A DNA stretch of 64,000 bases, from positions 1-64,000 of the forward strand of contig JALHNT010000014.1 of the NCBI GenBank assembly GCA_022843385.1. Direction: 5' to 3'. Positions 41,831 through 52,629 of this stretch are shown here, piece after piece. The notes below the pieces were generated by a model. The model was given only the letters and a program-made list of their open reading frames with translations, ran no database searches and was not told where the DNA came from. Origin of the DNA: Anaerolineae bacterium (GTDB lineage Bacteria; Chloroflexota; Anaerolineae; Aggregatilineales; Phototrophicaceae). The translations under genes were made by a program, and so were the position numbers. The stretch's first letter is position 1; the number at the start of each line of letters is the position of its first letter.

Positions 41831-42814
41831 TCAGCGCATCGTCAGCGCCATCGCCGCTTTCTGCACATGGAGGCGATTCTCCGCCTCGTCATACACAATG
41901 CTCTGCGGCCCATCGATCACTTCATCCGTCACTTCGATGTTGCGGTCGGCTGGCAGGCAGTGCATGTAGACGGCGTCTTCGTTCGCCAGCGCCATCCGCC
42001 GCGAGTCGGTGATCCAGTCGGTGTATTTCTTGCCGATCACCGACGACTCATTCTTGTCTTCAGTGGTCATCCAGCAGCCCCAGCTCTTGGCGTAGATGAT
42101 GTCGGCACCCTTGAAACCGTCGTCGAAGTTGTGCATCACTTCAAACGACCCGCGCGATTGTTTGGCGTTGTCGCGCGCCTGCTGCACAATATCCGGCATC
42201 AGGGCGAATTCTGGCGGATGCACCAGACGGACGTTCATCCCATAGCGGGTCATCAGCAGGATCAGGCTTTGCGGTACGCTCAACGGCTTCTGATAACTGC
42301 TGGCATAAGCGTAGCTGACGTTGATCGTTTTGCCGCGCAGATCGCGCCCGAACTGTTCCTGAATCGTCATCATATCCGCCAGAATCTGGAACGGATGATA
42401 AACGTCGCACTGCATGTTCAGCACCGGCACGCGGCTGGCTTCCGCCACTTCACGGATATACCGATTGCCGAACTTCCAGTCGCACTGGCGAATGGCGATG
42501 CCATCGGTGTAGCGTCCGATGATCTCGCCGATTTCTTTGGCGGTGTCGCCGTGCGAAATCTGGGTCGTCTCGCTGTCGATGAACATGGCATGACCGCCCA
42601 ACTGCGCCATGCCGGCCTCGAAGCTGGCGCGGGTGCGCGTGCTGGTGAAGAAGAACAGCAGCCCCAACACCTTGTCCCGCAGATAGGCATGGGGTTCACC
42701 CACCGCCCGCTTGCGCTTCAAGTCCCAGGCCACATCCAGCAGCGTATCAATTTCGTCGCGCGTCCATTCGGCTTCCGGCGCAATCGAGTCGCGCCCTCGC
42801 AAATCGGTCTGCAT
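41831..42814 (-). CDS. ygeW: YgeW-like knotted carbamoyltransferase
   Basis: A 327-residue aspartate/ornithine carbamoyltransferase-superfamily protein. The carbamoyl phosphate site STRTR is at residues 58-62 (FFTSTRTRASFEAGMAQLGG), MQCDVYHPFQILAD is the second part (normally HPTQ/HPCQ, here HPFQ), and IYAKSWGCWMTTEDKN with YMHCLPADRN follows. KSWG and HCLPAD are typical of knotted members (YgeW, N-acetylornithine transcarbamoylase) rather than ordinary OTCase. E. coli YgeW is somewhat longer (about 395). In the purine pathway YgeW is thought to act on 2,3-diaminopropionate or oxamate-type ureido products. GAGGAG box upstream of ATG, strong terminator downstream. Confidence 0.78.
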   Translation of the reverse strand: MQTDLRGRDSIAPEAEWTRDEIDTLLDVAWDLKRKRAVGEPHAYLRDKVLGLLFFFTSTRTRASFEAGMAQLGGHAMFIDSETTQISHGDTAKEIGEIIGRYTDGIAIRQCDWKFGNRYIREVAEASRVPVLNMQCDVYHPFQILADMMTIQEQFGRDLRGKTINVSYAYASSYQKPLSVPQSLILLMTRYGMNVRLVHPPEFALMPDIVQQARDNAKQSRGSFEVMHNFDDGFKGADIIYAKSWGCWMTTEDKNESSVIGKKYTDWITDSRRMALANEDAVYMHCLPADRNIEVTDEVIDGPQSIVYDEAENRLHVQKAAMALTMR

Positions 42815-42902
42815 CGTGTCAACTCCTCATGTTGAATAATCGCAGCAGGTCTCCGGTCAAGGTTCCCGACCTAACCGAAACCTTCAGCGGATGCCTGCTG
42901 CC

Positions 42903-43514
42903 TCACACCTCACGCAAATGATCGGTCCAGTTCCAGGCGCGGCAGATGAAGCGCCCATCGCCATACGGTTCCAGCAGCACGACGCCGGTGTTGTCCAGCC
43001 GGCGATCCCGCTGCAAGGCGGCTGCGTTCACACACAGCACCGGCACAACTGTGATGGTGATGCCGCCATGCGCCACCAGCAGCAGAGTCTCATCCGGCTT
43101 CATCCGCAGCAGCGCCCGTTGATAGCGTTCCTGTGCCTGGCGATAACTCTCGCCGCCGGGGAATGCCGCCTCCATCTCGCCCAGCATCCAGCGCTGATAA
43201 ACGCCTTCCCAGATGTGCCAGCCGTCCGCATCCGTCCGCCACTCCAGATCGCCACAATTCATCTCGCGCAAGTCGTCGTCCATGCTGAGGGGGACGTTCA
43301 AGCGCTCATTGATGATCTGCGCCGTCTGCTCCGCCCGATGAAATGGGCTGTGTGCGATCCGGGTGATGCCTTTATCACGCAGCCAATCGCCCGCCTTCGC
43401 CGCCTGTTCCCGACCCAGATCGGTCAGGTCACCTTCCAGCTTCTTGCAGGTCAGCCGATGTTCGACATTCACCACGCTCTGCCCGTGTCTCATCAGGTAG
43501 ATGTTGCCCATCAT
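42903..43514 (-). CDS. Histidine phosphatase (phosphoglycerate mutase-like)
   Basis: A 203-residue branch 1 histidine phosphatase. The catalytic RHG is at IYLMRHGQSVVN (H10), the second Arg in IAHSPFHRAEQTA, an acidic residue in LREMNCGDLEW and a second His in LLLVAHGGITI. Substrate class (sugar phosphate, nucleotide, cobalamin intermediate) not determinable. Its ATG overlaps the stop of the monooxygenase-like gene, and a dual-specificity phosphatase is the next gene up. Confidence 0.88.
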   Translation of the reverse strand: MMGNIYLMRHGQSVVNVEHRLTCKKLEGDLTDLGREQAAKAGDWLRDKGITRIAHSPFHRAEQTAQIINERLNVPLSMDDDLREMNCGDLEWRTDADGWHIWEGVYQRWMLGEMEAAFPGGESYRQAQERYQRALLRMKPDETLLLVAHGGITITVVPVLCVNAAALQRDRRLDNTGVVLLEPYGDGRFICRAWNWTDHLREV

Positions 43515-43795
43515 TCAAACTCGTATTCATCCCAGCTCGGCTCGGCGATCAGAAAGGTACTCATCACCTCATCATCATGGGCGAAGATGGCGCTCTCGCT
43601 GTGAGCATCCAGCGCTTCGGCGTTCTCCCACTGTTCGATCATTACGAACGTGTTCATAGTCGTCACATCTTCAAAGATACCGAAACCCAGGCAACCGGGC
43701 TGCTGCTGCTCCCGCGAGACCATCCCTTTGGCGAACACCAGGAAGGCGGCGCGCTTCATCGGGTCAATCGAAAACCGTCCGGTTATCATAATCAT
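43511..43795 (-). CDS. Antibiotic biosynthesis monooxygenase-domain (ABM) protein
   Basis: A 94-residue ferredoxin-like alpha/beta-barrel of the ABM type. It opens with ITGRFSIDPMKRAAFLVFAKGM and has QQPGCLGFGIFEDVTTMNTFVMIEQWEN, the usual hydrophobic pocket strand and FVMIEQWEN signature. Members act as cofactor-free monooxygenases, heme degraders or stress proteins; no residue set here decides. It overlaps the phosphatase gene by 4 nt and is 22 nt downstream of the dual-specificity phosphatase. Confidence 0.8.
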   Translation of the reverse strand: MIMITGRFSIDPMKRAAFLVFAKGMVSREQQQPGCLGFGIFEDVTTMNTFVMIEQWENAEALDAHSESAIFAHDDEVMSTFLIAEPSWDEYEFE

Positions 43796-43817
43796 GCTGG
43801 CCCACTCCTATTGAGGC

Positions 43818-44282
43818 TTACAGGTGAAGCGTCCGCCCGGAATGGGCAAAGTCTTCCAGAAATGTCTGCTGTACTGCCGATAAATTCGTGAAATCACATA
43901 ACGGACGGCGGGCGCTGACCCGACGCCGCGCATCCGCCAGACTCCAGCCTTTCGCCAGAAAGTAAGCGTGGAGAAAGGTTCCCGTTCGCCCCTGCCCCGC
44001 CCAACAGTGGATCAGCACCGGCTTCTGCTGCTGCTCCATCGCGTCGATAAAGGTCACGACTGCATCAATCTGATCGATGGTTGGCGCACCAAAATCATCC
44101 ACCGGGATATGAAGCGCTGCGATGCCGAGTTCAGTCAGCAGACCAGGCCGAACCGGCAGCGGGCGCTCGGTCAGGGTGATGATCGCCCGAATGCCCTGGT
44201 CATGCAGCGATTGAATGTCGGCTTCAGTACGCGGGAGGGGGCAGGCCGCCAGCACTCCCGCTTCGATCCAGTCAAAGGCCAT
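43818..44282 (-). CDS. Dual-specificity/tyrosine-type protein phosphatase
   Basis: A 154-residue cysteine phosphatase. The P-loop is C93 to R99 in VLIHCWAGQGRTGTFL, matching C-x5-R, with a candidate general acid in IPVDDFGAP. Members remove phosphate from proteins, inositol phosphates or RNA 5' ends; the small size and lack of extra domains fit PTP/DSP-like phosphatases widespread in bacteria. Heads the three-gene phosphatase/ABM run on the minus strand and is transcribed away from the YgeY 3' spacer. Confidence 0.85.
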   Translation of the reverse strand: MAFDWIEAGVLAACPLPRTEADIQSLHDQGIRAIITLTERPLPVRPGLLTELGIAALHIPVDDFGAPTIDQIDAVVTFIDAMEQQQKPVLIHCWAGQGRTGTFLHAYFLAKGWSLADARRRVSARRPLCDFTNLSAVQQTFLEDFAHSGRTLHL

Positions 44283-44331
44283 CGTCAGCTACTTCTTGGT
44301 GTAAAGTCAGCGCAACCTGATCGAATGCTCA

Positions 44332-44590
44332 TCTGAAAACACTGGTCACAACAGGTCATGACAAATGCCAACCGTTGTGAACAAGCGAGATTTGAACTAA
44401 CAACTAGAGCGTGTTATGAACGTCGTTCTCGTCTTGCCCTCACCCCAAACCCCCGTCCCACGGGGCGAGGGGCTTAAAAGCACTACGTTCACCACATCTC
44501 CCCTTCTCCCAGTGGGAGAAGGGGCGGGGGGGATGAGGGCTAAAAAGTCCATAACAGGCTCTAATAACTAGGAACCAGCAACTGCTTTAG
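44332..44590. repeat. Repeat R3, copy B, interrupted by a MITE-like insertion
   Basis: Left part 44332-44405 and right part 44563-44590 together match R3 copy A at 36010-36079. The junction CTAACAACT | AATAACTAGG corresponds to uninterrupted CTAACAACTAGC in copy A. The right part runs into the end of the YgeY-like gene. Confidence 0.6.
44406..44562. mobile_element. MITE-like element, 157 bp
   Basis: Terminal inverted repeats AGAGCGTGTTATGAAC (44406-44421) and, on the other strand, AGAGCCTGTTATGGAC (44547-44562), 14 of 16 matching. Flanked by near-identical 7-mers AACAACT and AATAACT that fit a target duplication. Inside are further inverted arms (GCCCTCACCCC... / ...GATGAGGGC) and a central hairpin CCCCTTCTCCCA/TGGGAGAAGGGG. 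No reading frame, so non-autonomous. It sits inside repeat R3 copy B. Confidence 0.65.
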
Positions 44591-45782
44591 GCAGCAGCGC
44601 TGGCAGCAGCGCGTACCACTCGGTGGCGCGTACCACATCATCCAGCGGCACCTGATCGAGAACCGTGTGGGCATGAACTTCATCGCCAGGGCCGAAGCCA
44701 ATGCTGGGGATGCCAGCTTTGCCGCACCAGTAAGTGCCGTTAGTCGAGAAATCCCACTTCCCCGTCGGCATCGTGCCACCCCAGAGCCATTCACCGGCCT
44801 GCACCCCGGCCTGCACATACGGGTCGCTTTCCGGCAGCGCCCAGGCCGGATAAATCTTATCCAGTGGGAAGGTGAAACCGGTATAGCTGGGCGTGTCATA
44901 CATCAGGATTGAGGCTTCGATGTCGCTGCGCTGCCCGACCACGCGCTTGATGTGATCCAGTACAGCCTGTGGCTCTTCGCCGAAGGTGATACGCCGGTCA
45001 ATATAGATCGTGGCCTCGTTCGGCACGGCGTTAATGCTGGGGGTCTTGACGTGCATATCGGACACGGTGATGCGTCCATGACCGAGGAAAGGATCATCAC
45101 CCAGCTCCGGCTCCAGTTTGCTGATGGCCTCGATGATCGGCACCAGCTTGTAGATAGCATTGTCGCCGAGGAAGTTGCTGGCGGCATGAGCGCTCTTGCC
45201 CCGCGCCACCACCTGCATCTCGACCCGCCCCTTATGTCCGCGATAGACCTGCATCTTGGTCGGCTCGCCGATGACCACAAAATCCGGCTTCAGTCCATCC
45301 ACCTCGACCAGCGCATGGGGGGCACTACCATCATTCCACTCTTCCATGTTGCCGAAGTAGTAACCGCTGACGCCCTCCAGCAGTCCCAGTTCCTTCGCCA
45401 GCGCCAGCCCGTAGATCATGCCGGGGGTGCTGCCCTTTTCATCACAGGCACCGCGCGCGAAAAAGATGCCATTCTCCACTTTGCCCTCGAACGGATCCCA
45501 CTGCCACTCTTCAATCGCGCCGATGCCCACCGTGTCGATATGGCTGTCATATAGCAGCTTGATCGGGCCATCGCCGATGCGCCCGACCACATTCCCCATG
45601 TGATCCCACCACACCTCGTCAAAGCCCAGCTTCTTCATCTCGGCTTCGCAACGTTCACCCACCGCCCGAATCTGGCTTTCATCGCTGCGAATGGCGCATA
45701 ATTCTTTCAGGAAGGTGATGATGTCCGTGCGCTGGGCCGCCACCCGCGCCTGAATCTGCTGGATAATTGCTTGATCGACCAT
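44568..45782 (-). CDS. ygeY: YgeY-like M20 metallohydrolase
   Basis: A 404-residue M20-family peptidase/amidase of the type annotated as YgeY or selenium-metabolism hydrolase. Metal motifs are intact: LLYDSHIDTVG, FARGACDEKGSTPG (with the bridging Asp) and YFGNMEEWNDGSAP (catalytic Glu-Glu pair), plus a dimerisation domain with VEMQVVARGKSAHAA. In the E. coli cluster it lies beside ygeW and ygeX and is thought to hydrolyse an amide-type intermediate of purine breakdown. Here it follows the same direction as the YgeW-like gene but is separated by three phosphatase/ABM genes. It might also be a desuccinylase for the racemase pair at 5.4-7.4 kb, though context favours the purine role. Confidence 0.82.
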   Translation of the reverse strand: MVDQAIIQQIQARVAAQRTDIITFLKELCAIRSDESQIRAVGERCEAEMKKLGFDEVWWDHMGNVVGRIGDGPIKLLYDSHIDTVGIGAIEEWQWDPFEGKVENGIFFARGACDEKGSTPGMIYGLALAKELGLLEGVSGYYFGNMEEWNDGSAPHALVEVDGLKPDFVVIGEPTKMQVYRGHKGRVEMQVVARGKSAHAASNFLGDNAIYKLVPIIEAISKLEPELGDDPFLGHGRITVSDMHVKTPSINAVPNEATIYIDRRITFGEEPQAVLDHIKRVVGQRSDIEASILMYDTPSYTGFTFPLDKIYPAWALPESDPYVQAGVQAGEWLWGGTMPTGKWDFSTNGTYWCGKAGIPSIGFGPGDEVHAHTVLDQVPLDDVVRATEWYALLPALLPKAVAGS

Positions 45783-45812
45783 AATTCCTCTCGTCAGGAT
45801 GAATGTATTGAG

Positions 45813-46978
45813 CTACCAGTAAGCATAGGGATCAGGCAGCAAATGAACCTGATACCACATGATTCCGCCTATCACATAGAGCGCAAGTATACCGAATCCC
45901 ACCCACAAACGAATATCCCGCGTAGTCCGCATTTGCCGCAACAAGAATGCGCCAGAAGCGACGAACAGGAGGAGCGCTGTAATCTGTCCACTCCACGTCC
46001 AGTTGCCATGAGACATCCGTCCAGACTCCCCCAGCAGGTAGAAAGCCGCCGCACCGAAGCCAAAGGCCAACCATGCCAGTTGCAGAGCCACCTCGCGCCG
46101 GGCATTCGACCAATAGGCGATCACGACGTACAACGGAAACAGCAGCGAAATGAGCAGGCGCAGTGGCAACCACCGATCGGCCACACCCAACAGTCGCAGA
46201 AAACCCAGCGGTGCGAAGACCACACCTGAAGTATCAAAAATCAGGCTTTGCAGGCCGAGCAAGGCGACGGCGGGTGCCACCAACCCAATTAGCAATCCCA
46301 ACCCGTCAAGCGGCTGTTTGCTGATGTAGCGATATGCGCCGAGCAGCAGCAAGGCTGGCAAAAAGGGAATTACATAGCTCGGTTTAGCCATAATGCACAT
46401 CAACGTCACGGCGGCAGCGCCGATGATCCAGCGCCAGCGCAACCCAGATTGGGGGAGGGTCAACCGTGAGACAGCCAGCATAAACAATACGATGGCCAGC
46501 GGCTTCAGGGCGACCATCGTCGGATTGTGATAGACATTGATCGCGATACTGCCCAGGTACAGATGATTATTCGGTAGGATCCATGAGAACGGATTAGCAA
46601 CGCTCAAGGCTATTGTCGTGCAAACATACCACGTCACGCGCCTGTATGTCGTTGGCTTTCCCGCCAGTTGCCGCAATGCCGCATACAATGCAAGGCCATA
46701 GAGTGTGTAACAGGCCAGCGCGACCAACCGGCTGGCTTCGACAACAGTGCCGGTCAGTCGAGAGACCGACCAGACCAAAGCATGATACATAAAATGTGGC
46801 ACCTGTCGCACAAATTCGAGCAGGGGTTGTCCGTCGATAACAGTTTGAATGAAATGGCTGTGAGCGCCATAATCAACTGAGAGTAGGGTGACGTTCCAAA
46901 CCACCGGTTGAAACAGCACCAGCAAAGCCAGAGTCAAGCCAGCGATGATCAACGGCTCCCATCGCAGGGAACGCCCGT

Positions 46979-46988
<10 letters not shown>
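45813..46988 (-). CDS. Hypothetical multi-spanning membrane protein
   Basis: A 391-residue hydrophobic protein with about ten membrane segments, beginning ISL-free: LIIAGLTLALLVLFQPVVW at residues 13-31. A DYGAHSHFIQ loop follows the first helix, a place where GT-C enzymes often carry an acidic residue. No soluble domain is present. Resembles DUF-type Chloroflexota membrane proteins or short GT-C relatives, but I cannot assign it. Its start overlaps the adenine deaminase stop by 10 nt. Confidence 0.6.
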
Positions 46989-48685
<1,697 letters not shown>

Positions 48686-48688
48686 GAT

Positions 48689-49603
48689 TCACCGTCCTTG
48701 TAGGGTATTGGGAGCTGCCTCAGCCCTGATTAGCCAGATGGGATCAACATGATACCCCGGTTTCACCCGCTCAACATACTCCATTTCCTGTTCAGTCAAC
48801 GCTGCGGCCCGCGCCAGCGTCCACTCGCCCCCGCGCAGGATTTCCTGTTCACCGATGGTCGCAGCAAAGATGAATTCCAGCCGGTCATGCATCACATCCT
48901 GCCACACGCCCACCCACTGAAACAAGGCATCATAGCCGGTGCGCCCCTGCACATACGCGCTCAACTGCTGCCAGGGAGCAGTCCGTCTATCAGCGAACAC
49001 ACGCGGCAGTTGCCGCCCCACCGCACCCGGCAAGGTCAGCAGGCGTTGCCGAGACTTGTTCCAGATGACGCCGACCGTGCTGACCTGAAAAACCGGGAAG
49101 CGTGGTTCGGGACGACGACGCAGCCAGTTCATCAGCCAGCGCCAGCGCAGACGAGCCTTCACCCGGCGCAGCTCGGCAGCTGGGATCGTCATCACCTGCG
49201 GGAGTGGACGCCGTTCCGCCAGCGCATCCAGCGCCGCACCTCTCCATAACATCTCCGGCATGGCATCCGCCGCAAAAAACCGATTATTCGTCGTCTCATC
49301 CGACTGGCTTAACAGACTTCCCCCAACCGGGCGAGCGGCAAACAGGATATTCAAGCGCTCCCACCCCGCCAGATAATACAGCCCGACCGGATGGGTCATC
49401 TCCACGATCAGTCCGGTTTCCTCCTGGACTTCGCGGGCCGCTGCCTCGACCACCGACTCGCCAGCATCAAGTCTGCCGCCCGGCAAATTCCACACCTTCA
49501 GGTCGCTGCGCTGCGACAGCAGCACCCGGCGCGACTCATCGATGACCGCCGTCATCACCCCCAGGCGCAGCGCTGACGCCGGCGAGTCGTTATTCAGCGC
49601 CAT
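48689..49603 (-). CDS. NUDIX hydrolase with degenerate second NUDIX-like half
   Basis: A 304-residue protein. The N-terminal NUDIX box is canonical: GRLDAGESVVEAAAREVQEE, ending TG(L), at about residues 42-65. The second half, from about residue 170, resembles another NUDIX fold (VSTVGVIWNKSRQRLLTLPG ... LEFIFAATIGEQEIL) without a complete catalytic box. Overlaps the 8-oxoguanine deaminase gene by 14 nt. The adjacency suggests hydrolysis of an oxidised purine nucleotide such as 8-oxo-(d)GTP, but the family is very broad. Confidence 0.8.
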   Translation of the reverse strand: MALNNDSPASALRLGVMTAVIDESRRVLLSQRSDLKVWNLPGGRLDAGESVVEAAAREVQEETGLIVEMTHPVGLYYLAGWERLNILFAARPVGGSLLSQSDETTNNRFFAADAMPEMLWRGAALDALAERRPLPQVMTIPAAELRRVKARLRWRWLMNWLRRRPEPRFPVFQVSTVGVIWNKSRQRLLTLPGAVGRQLPRVFADRRTAPWQQLSAYVQGRTGYDALFQWVGVWQDVMHDRLEFIFAATIGEQEILRGGEWTLARAAALTEQEMEYVERVKPGYHVDPIWLIRAEAAPNTLQGR

Positions 49604-50945
49604 CGATCAGTCGGCGCGCACAAGCGTTGTGCTGTTCGATCAGCCGGGGCAGGTCTTCGGTCAGCAGATGTCCATCGCGCACCACCACCCGCCCGTTGAT
49701 GACTGAAACATCGACCTGCGGTGAACTGCAAAAGACCAGCGCCGCCACCGGGTCATGCAGCGCCCCCGCCATGCCGAGGCTATCCAGACGGAAAGCGACG
49801 AAGTCAGCCGACATCCCCGGCTTCAACGCCCCGATGTCATCTCGGTTCAGCACCGCTGCGCCGCCCAGCGTGGCGATCTCCAGTGCTTCTCGTGCCGACA
49901 GCCCTGCCGGATTACCCCCGACGCGCTGCAACAACAGGGCTTGCCGCGCTTCGTTCAAGAGATGTCCGGCATCGTTGGAAGCCGATCCATCCACCCCTAA
50001 CCCAACCTTGACCCGTGCATCCAGCATCGCCCGCACCGGCGCGATGCCCGATGCCAACCGCATGTTGGATGACGGGCAGTGACAAACCCCGGTATGGGTT
50101 CGGCTGAAAAGGTTGATTTCCTCAGTGTTCAACTTGACGCAGTGCGCGTGCCACACATCCCGCCCCACCCAACCCACATCCTGCACATAATCGCCCGGTC
50201 GATAGCCGAATACTTCATGACTATACGCAATATCATTGTCATTCTCAGCCAGATGGGTATGCAGACTCACCCCGTAACTGCGCGCCAAAGCCGCTGCTTC
50301 TCGCATCAGGTCACGGGTCACGCTGAAAGGTGAACAGGGTGCCACCACCACCCGCAGCATGGCATGACGCTCAGGGTCATGATACTGCTCAATGACGCGC
50401 CGGGTATCCGTCAGGATGGCGTCCTCCTGCGCCACCAGCGCATCGGGTGGCAGCCCGCCCTGGCTCTGCCCCAGGCTCATCGAACCCCGCGCCGCATGAA
50501 AGCGAATGCCGATCTCCTGTGCCGCCTGGATCTCATCGTCCAACCGCACATCGTTGGGGTACAGGTACAGGTGATCGCTCGATGTGGTGCAGCCCGACAA
50601 CATCAATTCAGCCATCGCCACTTTGGCTGAAGTGTAAATATCTTCGCCCCGCAACCGCAACCAGACCGGATACAGCGATGTCAGCCAGCCAAACAACTCC
50701 GAGTCCTGACCGAAGACGCGCGTCAAACTCTGGAACATATGATGATGGGTGTTCACCAACCCTGGCATGACGATGTGGTGACGCAAGTCCAGCACCTCAT
50801 CCGCCATCTCTGCTGGCATATCGGCTAACTGACCAACCGCCTCGATCACCCCATCACGAATGAACAAGGCTCCATCGCGCAGTTCCCGACGGTCTTCATC
50901 CATCGTGACGAGCATCTGAATGTTCTTGACCAGCAGCGTGGGCAT
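49590..50945 (-). CDS. 8-oxoguanine deaminase
   Basis: Deaminates 8-oxoguanine to urate; close relatives also act on other substituted purines and triazines. The 451-residue amidohydrolase shows NTHHHMFQSLTRV, LMLSGCTTSSDHLYLYPN, SLHTHLAE, HCPSSNMRLASG and GLGVDGSASNDAGHL, a set that I recognise as that of 8-oxoguanine deaminases. Start taken at ATG 50945 after GAGAGAG; the frame extends to 50966. It heads the NUDIX-Ade run, which would supply urate to the surrounding purine cluster. Confidence 0.85.
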   Translation of the reverse strand: MPTLLVKNIQMLVTMDEDRRELRDGALFIRDGVIEAVGQLADMPAEMADEVLDLRHHIVMPGLVNTHHHMFQSLTRVFGQDSELFGWLTSLYPVWLRLRGEDIYTSAKVAMAELMLSGCTTSSDHLYLYPNDVRLDDEIQAAQEIGIRFHAARGSMSLGQSQGGLPPDALVAQEDAILTDTRRVIEQYHDPERHAMLRVVVAPCSPFSVTRDLMREAAALARSYGVSLHTHLAENDNDIAYSHEVFGYRPGDYVQDVGWVGRDVWHAHCVKLNTEEINLFSRTHTGVCHCPSSNMRLASGIAPVRAMLDARVKVGLGVDGSASNDAGHLLNEARQALLLQRVGGNPAGLSAREALEIATLGGAAVLNRDDIGALKPGMSADFVAFRLDSLGMAGALHDPVAALVFCSSPQVDVSVINGRVVVRDGHLLTEDLPRLIEQHNACARRLIDGAE

Positions 50946-50966
50946 CCATCTCTCTCTGGTTTGCAT

Positions 50967-51461
50967 TACAGGATATTAAACCGAAGTGTAGCGTAGATTT
51001 GTCGATGGGCAAAAATCGCTCCCGTGACCCTGATTTTTATCAACCCTTTTCTAACCCTGCGCCGACAGCCTTAACCCTCACGCTCCCGTAAAACCGTTGG
51101 TGAAAACCGAGCTTAAGTCGTACCAAAAAGTTTACCAAAAGTTCACCCGTAAGCGGTCAATCGGGGGTAATCTTCTCTCAGGAGTGGTTCATCAACCACC
51201 AGTCACCTGAAGCGGAGTGCGATTTCAAATGTCGCAAAACTCAGTTCTGACATTGACGACTTTGACGACTTTTGGCAACCTCCAGAGGAAAAACTCAAGA
51301 CTCGTTACTCGTTACTCGTTACCTTGAACTTAGCACTCTTGTGGACTGCCACTGCCGCCACTGAGCAGTGGTCAGTTGAAAGGCAGGGAGACTCCCGATC
51401 AGTGTGACTGTCGTTATACTATGGGCATCGCTCGGTGTAGATAGGGATTGGAGCGTGAGGA
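50967..51461. other. 495-bp gene-free spacer containing repeat R1 copy B
   Basis: Holds repeat R1 copy B (about 51018-51276), then a short ACTCGTT 7-mer array near 51302-51322 and, just before the next gene, a TATACT box at 51415-51420 that may be a -10 element. No gene seen. Confidence 0.7.
51018..51276. repeat. Dispersed repeat R1, copy B
   Basis: Counterpart of 4510-4772; identical over 45 nt at 51112-51156. Same orientation. Ends in a TGACGACTT array of two units. In copy A R2 follows within about 100 bp; here a 1.35-kb segment with a gene intervenes. Confidence 0.8.
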
Positions 51462-52517
51462 ATGCTGGAAGATATGCGCCAAATCGATTGGCAAGCGCTG
51501 AATGTCCCCGCGCTGCCGGATTGGATCGAAGCAACTCTGTCGTCGGATGAAGCTATCCGCGAGCAAGCCTACAACGAGATTTATGATGCCCATCTGGATG
51601 ACTTACATCGAGCATCACCGTATCTGGTTCCCATTCTGATTGAGCTGCTGGATAATCCGGCCACTCAAGCGCAAAGCTACCTCCTGCTCCTCATGCAGAT
51701 ATCCTATAGTGCTCAATCGGGTATCGAAAGCAGTTATGCACCTCGTCGTCTATTAGCCAATGCGACCATTGAAGCAATTGAGAAAGGGTTTGAGAAATAC
51801 CTGTCCTTTCTAGATCACGATGAGTTGCTGTTGAATGCTGTGGAGCTGCTGACCAGTCTAGAACACGAAGCATCACGGATTATCCCGCATTTCTTGCGAT
51901 TGCTGAATGATCGCGTGATGAGTATTTATGAGAAAACCACGATCATTCATGGGATTAGAATACTGTCACCGAAAAAGGTGCAGTATCCCATTTTGATGAG
52001 CTATTTGTCAGATTTTCATATTCCAGAAGTTCAACTGAGCGCTGCTAAGGCGATTGTACATATCCAGGGGACAGACGCTCCTTTGCTTGTCGATGGTATC
52101 TTTACTTATTACCTGGTGCATCCACCCAAGAATAGGTTTTATTTGACCGCGCTTGAGAATCTTGGGCTAGCCAGGGCAGATAACATTCTTACTCAGGTTC
52201 TGGCAAATGATGAGATTGATGACGAGACTACCGTAAGTGTCATATCAGCGTTGCTTGAGCTTGGCTTCCATGGAGGGAAAATCAGAGACCATATGACCTA
52301 TCGTGATCGTGATTCAGGCGCAATCAAATTAAGTTACCACACTCTCGATTATCCAAAAAAGATAGATTTCGCTAATCTGGAAGACTATCAACACCACGTC
52401 CTGAAGGCCATACTGGATTGCGATGCCTTTTGGCGTTTGACCTGCACGATCTCCGAGATCTATGGTCTTCCAAAAACTCGGGCCGAACTTGCTATGCTTT
52501 TGGGAACAGACAGGTAA
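51462..52517 (+). CDS. HEAT/ARM-like repeat protein, function unknown
   Basis: A 351-residue, AT-richer, mostly helical protein. Repeated helical pairs with hydrophobic spacing are visible, such as ASPYLVPILIELLDNPA, ASRIIPHFLRLLNDR, EVQLSAAKAIVHIQGTDA and DETTVSVISALLELGF, matching HEAT-type solenoids. No enzyme motif. Start has a GTGAGGA box immediately ahead. The gene is flanked by R1 on its left and R2 on its right, the only gene between them, which suggests it was inserted between the repeats. Similar solenoids serve as immunity or scaffold proteins; no partner is adjacent. Confidence 0.6.
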   Translation: MLEDMRQIDWQALNVPALPDWIEATLSSDEAIREQAYNEIYDAHLDDLHRASPYLVPILIELLDNPATQAQSYLLLLMQISYSAQSGIESSYAPRRLLANATIEAIEKGFEKYLSFLDHDELLLNAVELLTSLEHEASRIIPHFLRLLNDRVMSIYEKTTIIHGIRILSPKKVQYPILMSYLSDFHIPEVQLSAAKAIVHIQGTDAPLLVDGIFTYYLVHPPKNRFYLTALENLGLARADNILTQVLANDEIDDETTVSVISALLELGFHGGKIRDHMTYRDRDSGAIKLSYHTLDYPKKIDFANLEDYQHHVLKAILDCDAFWRLTCTISEIYGLPKTRAELAMLLGTDR

Positions 52518-52629
52518 GGCGCTTGACCATAAGGCGACTGGAGCGAAAGTCAACCGAAATGCAACAGGCTCAACTTTGTACTTTACCCTTCCGCCGGTCA
52601 ACTGCTCCCGTGAGTTGGCCGCCGCCATG

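Noticed and set aside
41831-42814. Ordinary anabolic ornithine carbamoyltransferase
   Set aside because: KSWG and HCLPAD segments, and the neighbourhood of YgeY-like and carbamate kinase genes, fit the knotted YgeW/AOTC side better; not excluded, hence moderate confidence.
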